Origin: Xanthobacter sp. NM-25
GTDB lineage: Bacteria > Pseudomonadota > Alphaproteobacteria > Rhizobiales > Xanthobacteraceae
Length of the DNA: 64,000 nucleotides
NCBI RefSeq assembly: GCF_022138605.1
Contig: NZ_JACBFS010000009.1
Coordinates: 1-64,000, forward strand
Direction: 5' to 3'
A model generated the notes under the pieces. It was not told where the DNA came from. It worked only from the letters and a program-made list of their open reading frames with translations, and ran no database searches. Shown here piece after piece: positions 42,656 through 51,320 of this stretch. The stretch's first letter is position 1, and each line of letters opens with the position of its first letter. The translations under genes were made by a program, and so were the position numbers.

Positions 42656-44137
42656 ATGACACACCACTCCCTCGGATCCCTTCTCGGCGGCCACGCCCAC
42701 ATTCTCGCGCCCCACGCCGCCGCGCAGCGCATCGAGGGGGTGACCTCCGACAGCCGCAAGGTGAAGCCGGGCTTCTTGTTCGTCGCCATCCCCGGCACCC
42801 ATGCGGACGGCGCCCGCTTCATCGCCGATGCGGTGGCCCGGGGCGCCACCGCCGTGCTGCTGGAGCCGGTGGCGCCGCTGCCCGCGCCGCCCGCCGGCGG
42901 CTCCTACGCCCATGTGGCGTTCGCCTTCTCGCTCGATGTGCGCCGCTCCCTCGCCCTCGCCGCGGCGCGGCTGCATACCCGCCAGCCGGCGGTGATCGCC
43001 GCCGTCACCGGCACCGCCGGCAAGACCTCCGTCGCGTATTTCCTGCGGCAGATCTGGGAGACCCTCGGCCATCGGGCCGCCTATCTCGGCACCATCGGCG
43101 TGGTGACGCCGGATGCCGTCACCTATGGCAGCCTCACCACGCCCGATCCGGTGGACCTGCACGCCACCCTCGACCGGCTGGCGGGGGAAGGCATCACCCA
43201 TATGGCGTTGGAAGCCTCCTCCCACGGGCTCGACCAGCGCCGGCTGGACGGCGTGCGCCTCACCGCCGGGGCCTTCACCAATCTCGGCCGCGACCATCTG
43301 GACTACCACCCCACCGTGGAGGCCTATTTCAAGGCCAAGCTGCGGCTGTTCACCGAGCTGCTACCACCCGACGCCACCGCCGTGGGTGTCTTGGACGCCC
43401 CCTATGCGGCCACCGCCCTCGCCTGGGCCGAGACGCGGGACCTGCGCACCCTCTCCTTTGGCGACGATTTCGCCGGCGCCACCATCGAGGTGCTGGACAT
43501 TACCCCCGAGGGCACCGGCCAGCGTATCCGCTTTGGCGGCGGCGACGAGATCCTGCTGCCGCTGGCGGGTCGGTTCCAGGCCGACAATGCGCTGGTGGCC
43601 GCCGGCCTTGCCATCGCCTGCGGTGCCGATCGCGACGCCGCCCTGAGCGCCCTCACCACCCTGAAGGGGGTGCCGGGGCGGCTGGAGCGGATCGGCGACG
43701 ATCCCGCCCGGCCGGTGTTCGTGGACTATGCCCACAAGCCCGAGGCGCTGGCAGCGGTGCTCGACACCCTACGGGGGGCGGTGAAGGGTCGGCTCATGGT
43801 GGTGTTCGGCTGTGGCGGTGACCGCGACCGGGGCAAGCGCCCCATCATGGGCGCCATCGCCACCGAAAAGGCCGATGTGGTGATCGTCACCGACGACAAT
43901 CCCCGCAGCGAAACCCCGGCCGCCATCCGCGCCGAGATCCTCGCCGCCGCCCCCGGCGCCCGCGAGATCGGCGACCGCCGGGAGGCCATCCATACCGCCA
44001 TCGCCATGATGGAAGCGGGGGATGCGCTGGTGGTGGCGGGAAAAGGCCACGAAACGGGCCAAATCATCGGCGACCGCACACATCCATTCTCGGATGCGGC
44101 GGAAGTTCTCGCCGCTTTGACGGAGGTGCGGGCATGA
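42656..44137 (+). CDS. murE: UDP-N-acetylmuramoyl-L-alanyl-D-glutamate-2,6-diaminopimelate ligase MurE
   Basis: 493 residues. It adds meso-diaminopimelate to the peptidoglycan stem; the substrate-choosing motif DDNPRSE for diaminopimelate is present. The ATP loop reads TGTAGKTS, a slight change from the usual GTNGKTS. Other signatures are GVTSDSRKVKPGFLFVAI, TTPDPVDLH and HMALEASSHGLDQ. It is preceded by GAGGAG and overlaps murF by four bases. Confidence 0.97.
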   Translation: MTHHSLGSLLGGHAHILAPHAAAQRIEGVTSDSRKVKPGFLFVAIPGTHADGARFIADAVARGATAVLLEPVAPLPAPPAGGSYAHVAFAFSLDVRRSLALAAARLHTRQPAVIAAVTGTAGKTSVAYFLRQIWETLGHRAAYLGTIGVVTPDAVTYGSLTTPDPVDLHATLDRLAGEGITHMALEASSHGLDQRRLDGVRLTAGAFTNLGRDHLDYHPTVEAYFKAKLRLFTELLPPDATAVGVLDAPYAATALAWAETRDLRTLSFGDDFAGATIEVLDITPEGTGQRIRFGGGDEILLPLAGRFQADNALVAAGLAIACGADRDAALSALTTLKGVPGRLERIGDDPARPVFVDYAHKPEALAAVLDTLRGAVKGRLMVVFGCGGDRDRGKRPIMGAIATEKADVVIVTDDNPRSETPAAIRAEILAAAPGAREIGDRREAIHTAIAMMEAGDALVVAGKGHETGQIIGDRTHPFSDAAEVLAALTEVRA

Positions 44138-45576
44138 GCAGCGGTGCGCGGCGTCTCTACGGCCGCGATGAAATGACGACCGCCATGGCGGCCACCCCCC
44201 GGGCGTTCACCGCCGATGGGGTGACCGGCATCTCCATCGACAGCCGGACCCTCAGCCCGGGCGACGCCTTCTTCGCCATCGCCGGCGAGAATTCCGATGG
44301 CCATGATTATGTGGAAACGGCGCTGAAGGCCGGTGCCGCCGTCGCGGTGGTGGAGAAAAGCAAGGCGGAGCGCTTCGGCGCCGAGGCGCCGCTGCTGCTG
44401 GTAGACGACGTGCTCGCCGCCCTGCGCGACCTTGCCGGCGCCGCCCGCGCCCGCTCGGGGGCGGGGATCGTCGCGGTCACCGGCTCGGTGGGCAAGACCA
44501 CCACCAAGGAGGCGCTGCGCCTGGCGCTGGGCGCCGACGGCGAGACCCATGCCTCGGCCGCCTCCTACAACAATCACTGGGGGGTGCCCCTCTCCCTCGC
44601 CCGGCTGCCGCGCGAGGCGCGCTACGGCGTGTTCGAGATCGGCATGAACCATCCCGGCGAGATCACCCCGCTGGTGAAGCTGGTGCGGCCCCATGTGGCC
44701 ATCATCACCACGGTGGAACCGGTGCACATCGCCCAATTCTCCGGCATCGAGGAGATCGCCGATGCCAAGGCGGAGATCTTCGACGGCCTGGAGCCGGCCG
44801 GCACGGCCGTCCTCAACCTCGACAATCCCCTGTTCGAGCGCCTGAAGGCCTCCGCTCTGGCCAAGGGCGTGTCGCGCATCGTCACCTTCGGCGAGAGCGC
44901 CGGCGCCGACGTGCGGCTAAAAACGGTGGCGCTGCAGCCATCCTGCTCGGTGGCGGTGGTGGACGTGATGGGCACCGACGTGACCCTCAAGGTCTCCGTG
45001 CCGGGCCGCCACATCGTTCAAAACATGCTGGCGGTGCTGGCGGCGACCAAGCTGGTGGGGGCCGACCTGGCGCTGGCGGCCCTCGCCCTGTCCCGCCTCA
45101 AGCCGCCGCCCGGACGCGGCGTGCCCGTGACCCTGGCGCTCAAGGGCGGCACCGCCACCCTGCTGGACGAGAGCTACAACGCCAATCCGGCCTCCATGCG
45201 GGCGGCCATCGACGTGCTGAGCCGCACCCCGGTGGGGCCGCGCGGCCGGCGCATCGCCGTGCTCGGCGACATGCTGGAGCTGGGCGAGGACGCCGCCGCC
45301 ATGCATGCGGGCCTCGCCGAACCGCTCATCCAGGGTCGTATCGACCAGGTGTTCTGCTGCGGGCCGCTGATGCATACCCTGTGGGAGAAGCTGCCGAGCG
45401 AGCGCCGTGGTGGCTATGCCGCCCATGCCAGCCATCTCGAACCCATGGTGGCGGCGGCCCTGCGCGCCGGCGACACGCTGATGGTGAAGGGCTCCAACGG
45501 CAGCCGCATGGGACCGCTGGTGAAGAGCCTTTCCGAACGCTTCCGTACGAGCGAGGACGCGCTCCTCGAGGGATGA
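44134..45576 (+). CDS. murF: UDP-N-acetylmuramoyl-tripeptide-D-alanyl-D-alanine ligase MurF
   Basis: 480 residues. It adds D-Ala-D-Ala to complete the UDP-muramyl pentapeptide. ATP loop VTGSVGKTTTKEAL, then SAASYNNHWGVPLSLARLP, and DESYNANPASMRAAIDVL near the C-terminus identify the family. It starts within the murE stop (ATGA) and ends three bases before mraY. Confidence 0.97.
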   Translation: MSSGARRLYGRDEMTTAMAATPRAFTADGVTGISIDSRTLSPGDAFFAIAGENSDGHDYVETALKAGAAVAVVEKSKAERFGAEAPLLLVDDVLAALRDLAGAARARSGAGIVAVTGSVGKTTTKEALRLALGADGETHASAASYNNHWGVPLSLARLPREARYGVFEIGMNHPGEITPLVKLVRPHVAIITTVEPVHIAQFSGIEEIADAKAEIFDGLEPAGTAVLNLDNPLFERLKASALAKGVSRIVTFGESAGADVRLKTVALQPSCSVAVVDVMGTDVTLKVSVPGRHIVQNMLAVLAATKLVGADLALAALALSRLKPPPGRGVPVTLALKGGTATLLDESYNANPASMRAAIDVLSRTPVGPRGRRIAVLGDMLELGEDAAAMHAGLAEPLIQGRIDQVFCCGPLMHTLWEKLPSERRGGYAAHASHLEPMVAAALRAGDTLMVKGSNGSRMGPLVKSLSERFRTSEDALLEG

Positions 45577-45579
45577 CCC

Positions 45580-46665
45580 ATGCTGCAATGGCTAGCCGAA
45601 CTCCACCAGTCGTTCTCCGCCTTCAACGTCTTCCGCTACATCACCTTCCGCACCGGCGGATCGGTGGTGACGGCGCTTCTGTTCGTGTTCCTGTTCGGCC
45701 CGTCCATGATTTCCACCCTGAGGCTGAAGCAGGGCAAGGGCCAGCCCATCCGCACCGATGGCCCCCAGTCGCATCTGCTCACTAAGAAGGGCACGCCCAC
45801 CATGGGCGGCCTGATGATCCTCTCGGGCATCGTGGTGGCGACGCTGCTGTGGTCGAACCTTGCCAACCCCTATGTGTGGGTGGTGCTGCTGGTGACCCTC
45901 GGCTTCGGCATGATCGGCTTTTATGACGACTACCTGAAAGTCACCAAGCAGACCCACAACGGCCTGTCGGGCAAGGCCCGTCTCGCCATCGAGGCCGTCA
46001 TCGCCGGGGTGGCCGTCGTGGTCATCATGAATGTGGGCAAGCCGGGCCTCGCCACGGCGGTGTCGTTCCCCTTCTTCAAGGACCTGCTGCTCGATCTCGG
46101 CGTGTTCTTCGTGTTCTTCGGCGGCTTCGTCATCGTCGCCGCGGGCAATGCGGTGAACCTGACCGACGGGCTCGACGGCCTCGCCATCGTGCCAGTGATG
46201 ATCGCGGCCGGCACGTTCGGCCTCATCGCCTATCTCTCGGGCAACGTGGTGTTCGCCGATTACCTGCAGATCCACTACGTGGTCGGCGTCGGTGAGCTGG
46301 CGGTGATCTGCGGCGCGGTGATGGGGGCCGGCCTCGGCTTCCTGTGGTTCAATGCGCCGCCGGCCCAGGTGTTCATGGGCGACACCGGCTCGCTGGCTCT
46401 GGGCGGCCTGCTCGGCACCGTGGCGGTGGCCACCAAGCACGAGATCGTGCTCGCGGTGGTGGGCGGCCTGTTCGTGCTGGAAGCGGTGTCGGTGATCGTC
46501 CAGGTGGCCTCGTTCAAGCTCACCGGCAAGCGCGTGTTCAAGATGGCGCCCATCCACCACCATTTCGAGCAGCTCGGCTGGACCGAGCCGCAGGTGGTGA
46601 TCCGCTTCTGGATCATCGCCGTGGTGCTGGCCCTCGTCGGCCTCGCCACCCTGAAGCTGCGCTGA
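45580..46665 (+). CDS. mraY: Phospho-N-acetylmuramoyl-pentapeptide transferase MraY
   Basis: 361 residues with about ten membrane helices. It attaches UDP-MurNAc-pentapeptide to undecaprenyl phosphate, forming lipid I. Motifs: GTPTMGGL, GFYDDYLKV (catalytic Asp residues), NAVNLTDGLDGLA, VFMGDTGSLALGG and PIHHHFEQLGW. It is directly followed by a terminator and a reversed gene, so the first dcw transcript probably stops here. Confidence 0.97.
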   Translation: MLQWLAELHQSFSAFNVFRYITFRTGGSVVTALLFVFLFGPSMISTLRLKQGKGQPIRTDGPQSHLLTKKGTPTMGGLMILSGIVVATLLWSNLANPYVWVVLLVTLGFGMIGFYDDYLKVTKQTHNGLSGKARLAIEAVIAGVAVVVIMNVGKPGLATAVSFPFFKDLLLDLGVFFVFFGGFVIVAAGNAVNLTDGLDGLAIVPVMIAAGTFGLIAYLSGNVVFADYLQIHYVVGVGELAVICGAVMGAGLGFLWFNAPPAQVFMGDTGSLALGGLLGTVAVATKHEIVLAVVGGLFVLEAVSVIVQVASFKLTGKRVFKMAPIHHHFEQLGWTEPQVVIRFWIIAVVLALVGLATLKLR

Positions 46666-46670
46666 TCAAG

Positions 46671-46705
46671 AAAAGGCCCGGCGGAGCAGCTCCGCCGGGC
46701 GCCTT
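46671..46705. terminator. Terminator after mraY
   Basis: CCCGGCGGAG (46677-46686) pairs perfectly with CTCCGCCGGG (46690-46699), a 3-base loop, flanked by AAAAGG and CCTT. It lies 11 bases past the mraY stop and separates it from murD. Confidence 0.85.
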
Positions 46706-46748
46706 CACGCTGGCCGCGGCACCTGACACGGCACCTGCCACGGCGCGT

Positions 46749-46967
46749 TCACTTCCCGCAGGTCTTGATGCCCAACGGCACATAGGCCGGGCAGAAGCGG
46801 AAAATGGCGGTGAGCAGCATCACCAGACCCACCGCGCCGATCAGCCATGCCCAGTTGCCGAGCCCGGCCAAAGCGGGAACGCTGCCGCCGAAGAACGGCA
46901 CCAGCAGCAGGATGATCCCCACCACGAACCTCAACACCCGGTCGATCCCACCCACATTCGCTGTCAT
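46749..46967 (-). CDS. Small YgaP-like (DUF2892) membrane protein
   Basis: 72 residues: MTANVGGIDRVLRFVVGIILL starts a typical DUF2892 domain with two membrane helices (about 10-27 and 38-55). The conserved ending RFCPAYVPLGIKTCGK has two cysteines. These small proteins often accompany rhodanese or sulfide-responsive genes; here none is adjacent. The gene sits backwards inside the dcw cluster between mraY and murD. An imperfect palindrome precedes it. Confidence 0.9.
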   Translation of the reverse strand: MTANVGGIDRVLRFVVGIILLLVPFFGGSVPALAGLGNWAWLIGAVGLVMLLTAIFRFCPAYVPLGIKTCGK

Positions 46968-46986
46968 CGTCGCCTCCCGATCATCG

Positions 46987-47018
46987 GATCATACATTCAA
47001 TGTTTTTAATGTGTGATC
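46987..47018. promoter_or_regulatory. Inverted repeat upstream of the DUF2892 gene
   Basis: GATCATACATT (46987-46997) and AATGTGTGATC (47008-47018) form an 11-bp inverted repeat with one mismatch and a 10-base AT-rich spacer. The core ATTC-N8-TAAT resembles sites of ArsR-type sulfide-sensing repressors (SqrR/BigR), which often control DUF2892 genes. That link is inference. Confidence 0.6.
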
Positions 47019-47175
47019 ATGTCAATCTCGGGATTTTCCTACGGTCACTGTGTCGCGGACAGTCCAATGGTCGCGACAGGGCGCCAACCCTCTTCCCTCC
47101 CGAGACCTGGAGGGCTAGAGCAGGCGCGAGATTGGCCCGCCGGCTTCCATTGCCTTCAGCGAGACATTGCCCGCC

Positions 47176-48783
47176 ATGACGTCGCACGCCAGCACTGCTC
47201 CTGCCAGCCCTCCACACCCCATCACGCCCGTCACCGTGCTCAAGGACCAGACCGTCGCCCTTTTCGGGCTCGGCGGCTCGGGCCTGGCCACCGCGCAGGC
47301 GCTGGTCGCCGGCGGCGCCCAGGTGATCGCCTATGACGATTCCGAAGCCGCGCGGCGCAAGGCCGGCGAAGCGGGCATCACCGTGCAGGACCTGCGCGCC
47401 ATCGATTGGACACCGGTGCAGGCGCTGGTGCTCTCCCCCGGCGTGCCGCTGACCCATCCCAGGCCGCACTGGTCGGTGGATCTCGCCCGCGCCGCCGGGG
47501 TGGAGGTGATCGGCGACGTGGAGTTGTTCTGCCGCGAGCGCCATGCCATCGCCCGCCGCTCACCCTTCATCGCCATCACCGGCACCAACGGCAAGAGCAC
47601 CACCACCGCCCTCATCACCCATATCCTGCGGGTGGCCGGGCGCGATGTGCAGATGGGCGGGAATATCGGCACCGCCCTCCTCTCCCTCGCCCCGCCCAAG
47701 ATCGGCCGGGTGCATGTGGTGGAGTGCTCCTCCTACCAGATCGACCTTGCCCCCAGCCTCGACCCCTCCGTAGGCGTGATGCTCAACATCACCCCGGACC
47801 ATCTCGATCGCCACGGCACCCTCGAGAATTACGCCGCCATCAAGGAACGGCTCGTCACCGGCGTGGAAGGCGGCGGCACCGCGGTGGTGGGCGTGGACGA
47901 TGACTTCTCCGCCGCTATGGCGGACCGGGCCGAGCGGGCCGGCAAGCACGTGGTGCGCCTGTCCATGCGCCGCCCGCTCGCCGATGGCATCTGGCGCGAC
48001 GGCGAGACCCTGGTGGTGTCGGAAGGCGGCGCCGAGCGCTTCCGCCTCAACCTTGGCGGCATCGGCTCCCTGCGCGGCGTGCACAACGCCCAGAACGCCG
48101 CCGCCGCCTATGCGGCGGCCCGCGCCGTGGGTGTCGCGCCCGAGGTGATCGCCGTGGCCATGACGCGCTTTCCCGGCCTCGCCCATCGCATGGAGCAGGT
48201 GGGCACCCGGAGCGACGTGCTGTTCGTGAACGACAGCAAGGCCACCAATGCCGACGCCACCGAGCGGGCGCTGGCCAGTTTCGAGCACATCTTCTGGATC
48301 GCCGGCGGCAAGCCCAAGGCCGGCGGCATCACCCCGCTGGCACCCTTCTTCGACCGCATCGCCAAGGCCTATCTCATCGGCGAGGCGGCGGACGCCTTCG
48401 CCGAGACCCTGGGCGGCCGGGTCGCCCATGACCGCGTCGGCACCCTCGACAAGGCGGTCGCCGCCGCCGCGGCCGATGCTGCAAGCTCCGGCCTGCCCCA
48501 TCCGGTGGTGCTGCTCTCCCCCGCCTGCGCCAGCTTTGATCAGTTTCCCAATTTCGAGGTGCGCGGCGACGTCTTTTGCCAGCTGGTGGGCCAGATCCCC
48601 GACGTGGAGCTGAAGCCACGGGCGACACCCCCAGCCGCCCAGAAGCCGCCGGCGGGCGGCGGCCATCCCCATGGCGGGGGGATGTCGCCCCACGGCACGT
48701 CACCCCACGGCATGCCCGGCCACGGCGCCTCCCCCCACGGGGCCCCCGCTGGCCACCCGAAGGGGCCAGCGCACCACGGCTGA
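47176..48783 (+). CDS. murD: UDP-N-acetylmuramoyl-L-alanine-D-glutamate ligase MurD with His-rich tail
   Basis: 535 residues from MTSHASTAPAS. It adds D-glutamate to UDP-MurNAc-Ala. ATP loop ITGTNGKSTTTALI, ECSSYQIDL, NITPDHLDRHG, NDSKATNADA and the end VLLSPACASFDQFPNFEVRGDVF are all normal. After the family end (near 480) come about 55 extra residues rich in His, Gly and Pro, with repeated SPHG (nine His in all). Such tails can bind nickel, zinc or copper, but none is typical of MurD. It is separated from mraY by a terminator and a reversed gene. The next expected gene, ftsW, is absent. Confidence 0.95.
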   Translation: MTSHASTAPASPPHPITPVTVLKDQTVALFGLGGSGLATAQALVAGGAQVIAYDDSEAARRKAGEAGITVQDLRAIDWTPVQALVLSPGVPLTHPRPHWSVDLARAAGVEVIGDVELFCRERHAIARRSPFIAITGTNGKSTTTALITHILRVAGRDVQMGGNIGTALLSLAPPKIGRVHVVECSSYQIDLAPSLDPSVGVMLNITPDHLDRHGTLENYAAIKERLVTGVEGGGTAVVGVDDDFSAAMADRAERAGKHVVRLSMRRPLADGIWRDGETLVVSEGGAERFRLNLGGIGSLRGVHNAQNAAAAYAAARAVGVAPEVIAVAMTRFPGLAHRMEQVGTRSDVLFVNDSKATNADATERALASFEHIFWIAGGKPKAGGITPLAPFFDRIAKAYLIGEAADAFAETLGGRVAHDRVGTLDKAVAAAAADAASSGLPHPVVLLSPACASFDQFPNFEVRGDVFCQLVGQIPDVELKPRATPPAAQKPPAGGGHPHGGGMSPHGTSPHGMPGHGASPHGAPAGHPKGPAHHG

Positions 48784-48792
48784 GCCGGCCGT

Positions 48793-49479
48793 TCAACCGC
48801 GCGGCACGACACCGTTCAGGAACACACCGACGCAGCGGCGCAGATGCTCCCGCTGCGCGGCGCCACCGGCCCATTCCAATCGACCATGCGCCTTCGGCAA
48901 AGCGGCGCCGAACACCATGTCCATCAGAAGACCGGCCATGGCCGGGGCGTCGTCGCAGAGGATCTCGCCGGCCTCCGCCCGTCCGCGCAGCCAGTCCGCC
49001 AGCGCCGCGCGCGAGGGCTCGCCCCCGCAACGGCCGAGGATCTCCCGCAATTCGGGGAAATGAACGCCCTCGATCAGCACCAGGCGCAGCAGGGCTTGGC
49101 GATCGCGCTCCTCCTCCGGCGTGATGTCGATACGGAAGATCGCCTCCAGCGCGGCGGCCAGCGGCAGGTGGTCATAATTGCCGGGCAGGGCCAGCATGCT
49201 CTGGCGGTGCGCGTCCACCACCGCGGCGAACAGCTCCACCTTGCCGGGAAAGAGCCGGTAGAGGGTGCGCTTCGACATGCGGCATCGCGCCGCCACCGCG
49301 TCCATGGTGGTGCCCCCATAGCCCTCGGACACGAAAAGGTGATGGGCCAACTGCACCACGTGCGTGCGCCGTGCGCCATCCGCCTGCCCTTTTGGCCGGC
49401 CGCGATGGCGAGGGTCTCCCCCGGAACTGGAATGGCTCTCATTCAAGGGGCGCGCCTTGACAGCCTCGGCCCCGGACAT
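48793..49479 (-). CDS. TetR/AcrR-family repressor
   Basis: 228 residues from MSGAEAVKARPLNESH; the ATG at 49479 has GGAGG six bases upstream. A disordered basic N-terminus precedes the HTH (about 45-90, TTMDAVAARCRMSKRTLYRLFPGKVELF), and a TetR C-terminal ligand domain follows. It is divergent from the macAB-type efflux genes, whose expression it most likely represses until a toxic compound binds. Ligand unknown. Confidence 0.9.
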   Translation of the reverse strand: MSGAEAVKARPLNESHSSSGGDPRHRGRPKGQADGARRTHVVQLAHHLFVSEGYGGTTMDAVAARCRMSKRTLYRLFPGKVELFAAVVDAHRQSMLALPGNYDHLPLAAALEAIFRIDITPEEERDRQALLRLVLIEGVHFPELREILGRCGGEPSRAALADWLRGRAEAGEILCDDAPAMAGLLMDMVFGAALPKAHGRLEWAGGAAQREHLRRCVGVFLNGVVPRG

Positions 49480-49493
49480 GCAGTTCCTCCACA

Positions 49494-49525
49494 TTGACAG
49501 TTTCGTTTACCGATTATAAGGGTAA
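49494..49525. promoter_or_regulatory. Candidate promoter/operator between tetR and the efflux operon
   Basis: On the forward strand TTGACA (49494-49499) is followed 15 bases later by TATAAG (49515-49520), a plausible though short-spaced promoter. An inverted repeat TTACC-N9-GGTAA (49507-49525) overlaps the -10, a fitting spot for the neighbouring TetR protein. Confidence 0.5.
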
Positions 49526-49664
49526 TGAGCAGTTTCTTAAATAGCGCTTCTTATCGAGTTTCACGTGCCAATACACTGCCTCCTATTGGTCACGGCCGCA
49601 GGGCGGAGGCTTTGGCCCAAACGTTTCCCTGGTTCCGTCTCCCTGCCACCCGGCATGGCGGCGC

Positions 49665-51239
49665 ATGCGCCTGTGCGCCGGTGAGGGCCCTTTGAGCCGG
49701 TTCGTCGATCTTCGCGCGCTTCAAGCGCCCTTCTCTCCACGCCTGTGCTTCGCCGTCGACCGGCGGATCGGGACGCTCGTGGCGCTCGCTCTTGCCTTGA
49801 GCACCTCCGCCTGCGCCGTGGGGCCGGACTATGTGACCCCCGCCTTCGACCTGCCGGCGCGCTGGAGCGATCAGCAGCACCAGCGCAAGGAGCCGGCACC
49901 GCCCCAGCTCGCCCATTGGTGGGAGCGCCTCAACGACCGCACCCTGAACGCCCTGATCGCCCAGGCGGTGGATGGCAACCTCGACGTGGCCACCGCCAAG
50001 GCCAAGATCCGCGAGGCCCGCGCCACCTATCGCCAGCAGGTGGGCGGCCTGTTCCCGCAGGTGGACGGCTCCGCATCGGCGACTCGCGGCGACAATGGGT
50101 CACGTGTGTCCAGTGGCGGCGACGTCACCGTCGGCGGCCTCTACACCCAATACCAGGCCGGCTTCGACGCCAGTTGGGAGCTGGACCTGTTCGGCGCCAA
50201 CCGGCGCGGGGTGGAAGCCTCCAAATACGCCATGCAGGCGGCAGAGGACGAGCTGCGCGGCACGCTGCTGACCCTGGTGGGCGACATCGCCTCCAATTAT
50301 GTGGAGGCGCGCGGCTACCAGGCCCGCATGGCCCTTGCCCAGCGCACCGCCGCCTCCCAGCGCGAGACCGAGGCCCTGACCCGCACCAAGCTCGCGGCCG
50401 GCGGCGCCAGCGCCATGGATGTCGCCAATGCCGCCGGGCTCGCCGCCTCCACCGAAGCCAACGTGCCGGAGCTGCGCGCCGCCCTCGCCCAGAGCGTCCA
50501 TCGCCTCAGCGTTCTGACCGGCCAGCCGCCCGGCGCCCTCACCGCGCAGCTCAGCCGTGGCGGCGCCATTCCCAGCCCCCGCCTGCGGGTGGCGAAGGGG
50601 GTGCCGGCCGACGTGCTGCGCAACCGGCCGGACGTGCGCCAGGCTGAGCGGACGCTCGGCCAATCCACCGCCCTGGTGGGCCAGGCGGAGGCCAACCGCT
50701 ATCCCGCCGTCAGCCTCACCGGCAATCTCACCACCCAGGGCACCAAGCTCGGCGATCTCGCCCGCGGCTCCTCCATCAGCTGGTCCTACGGGCCCAGCCT
50801 GACCGTGCCGGTGTTCACCGGCGGGCAGCTCAAAGCTGCCGTGGATATCGCCGCCGCCCAGCGCGACCAGTCGTTCCTCGCCTACCATGCGGCCATCCTG
50901 ACGGCGCTGGAGGATGTGGAGAATGCGGTGGTCTCCCTCACCCAGGAGCGCATCAAGTCCGGCAAGCTCGCCGAATCGGCCGCCTCCTATCGGGACGCCA
51001 CCCGCCTGTCGCGCACCCTTTACCAGAACGGCTCCACCAGCTTCCTGGACGTGCTGGATGCGGAGCGCTCGCTCTATTCAGCAGAGGATTCACTGCTGCA
51101 GAGCCGGGTGGCCATGGCCACCGATTATATTGCCCTCAACAAGGCGCTGGGCGGCGGATGGGACGGCGACGTGGAGGTGATGACCCCCGCCGTGGTGGAT
51201 GAGAACACCGGCCCCCATTTCTCAGCCCTTCAACCGTGA
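49665..51239 (+). CDS. Outer-membrane efflux lipoprotein (NodT/OprM family)
   Basis: About 524 residues. A signal peptide ends in the lipobox LSTSAC, with the lipidated Cys at residue 50 if the ATG at 49665 is used; an in-frame TTG at 49692 would give a more normal 41. Two outer-membrane efflux repeats follow, beginning VGPDYVTPAFDLPARW and WWERLNDRTLNALI, typical of NodT lipoproteins. It forms the outer-membrane channel of the tripartite pump with the MacA/MacB pair downstream. A 13-residue Gly/Ser-rich loop (GDNGSRVSSGGDV) lies in repeat one. Confidence 0.92.
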   Translation: MRLCAGEGPLSRFVDLRALQAPFSPRLCFAVDRRIGTLVALALALSTSACAVGPDYVTPAFDLPARWSDQQHQRKEPAPPQLAHWWERLNDRTLNALIAQAVDGNLDVATAKAKIREARATYRQQVGGLFPQVDGSASATRGDNGSRVSSGGDVTVGGLYTQYQAGFDASWELDLFGANRRGVEASKYAMQAAEDELRGTLLTLVGDIASNYVEARGYQARMALAQRTAASQRETEALTRTKLAAGGASAMDVANAAGLAASTEANVPELRAALAQSVHRLSVLTGQPPGALTAQLSRGGAIPSPRLRVAKGVPADVLRNRPDVRQAERTLGQSTALVGQAEANRYPAVSLTGNLTTQGTKLGDLARGSSISWSYGPSLTVPVFTGGQLKAAVDIAAAQRDQSFLAYHAAILTALEDVENAVVSLTQERIKSGKLAESAASYRDATRLSRTLYQNGSTSFLDVLDAERSLYSAEDSLLQSRVAMATDYIALNKALGGGWDGDVEVMTPAVVDENTGPHFSALQP

Positions 51240-51320
51240 GACGCCCGTGACCTCTCTCCTGCCCCCGCGCGCGTCCGCGCTGCCTGCCCTGCCTGCCCGT
51301 CCGCCGCTGGAGGCGCGACC

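Noticed and set aside
46344..47009. Open frame overlapping the end of mraY and the DUF2892 region
   Set aside because: It runs through the terminator and opposite a recognisable DUF2892 gene; no motif.
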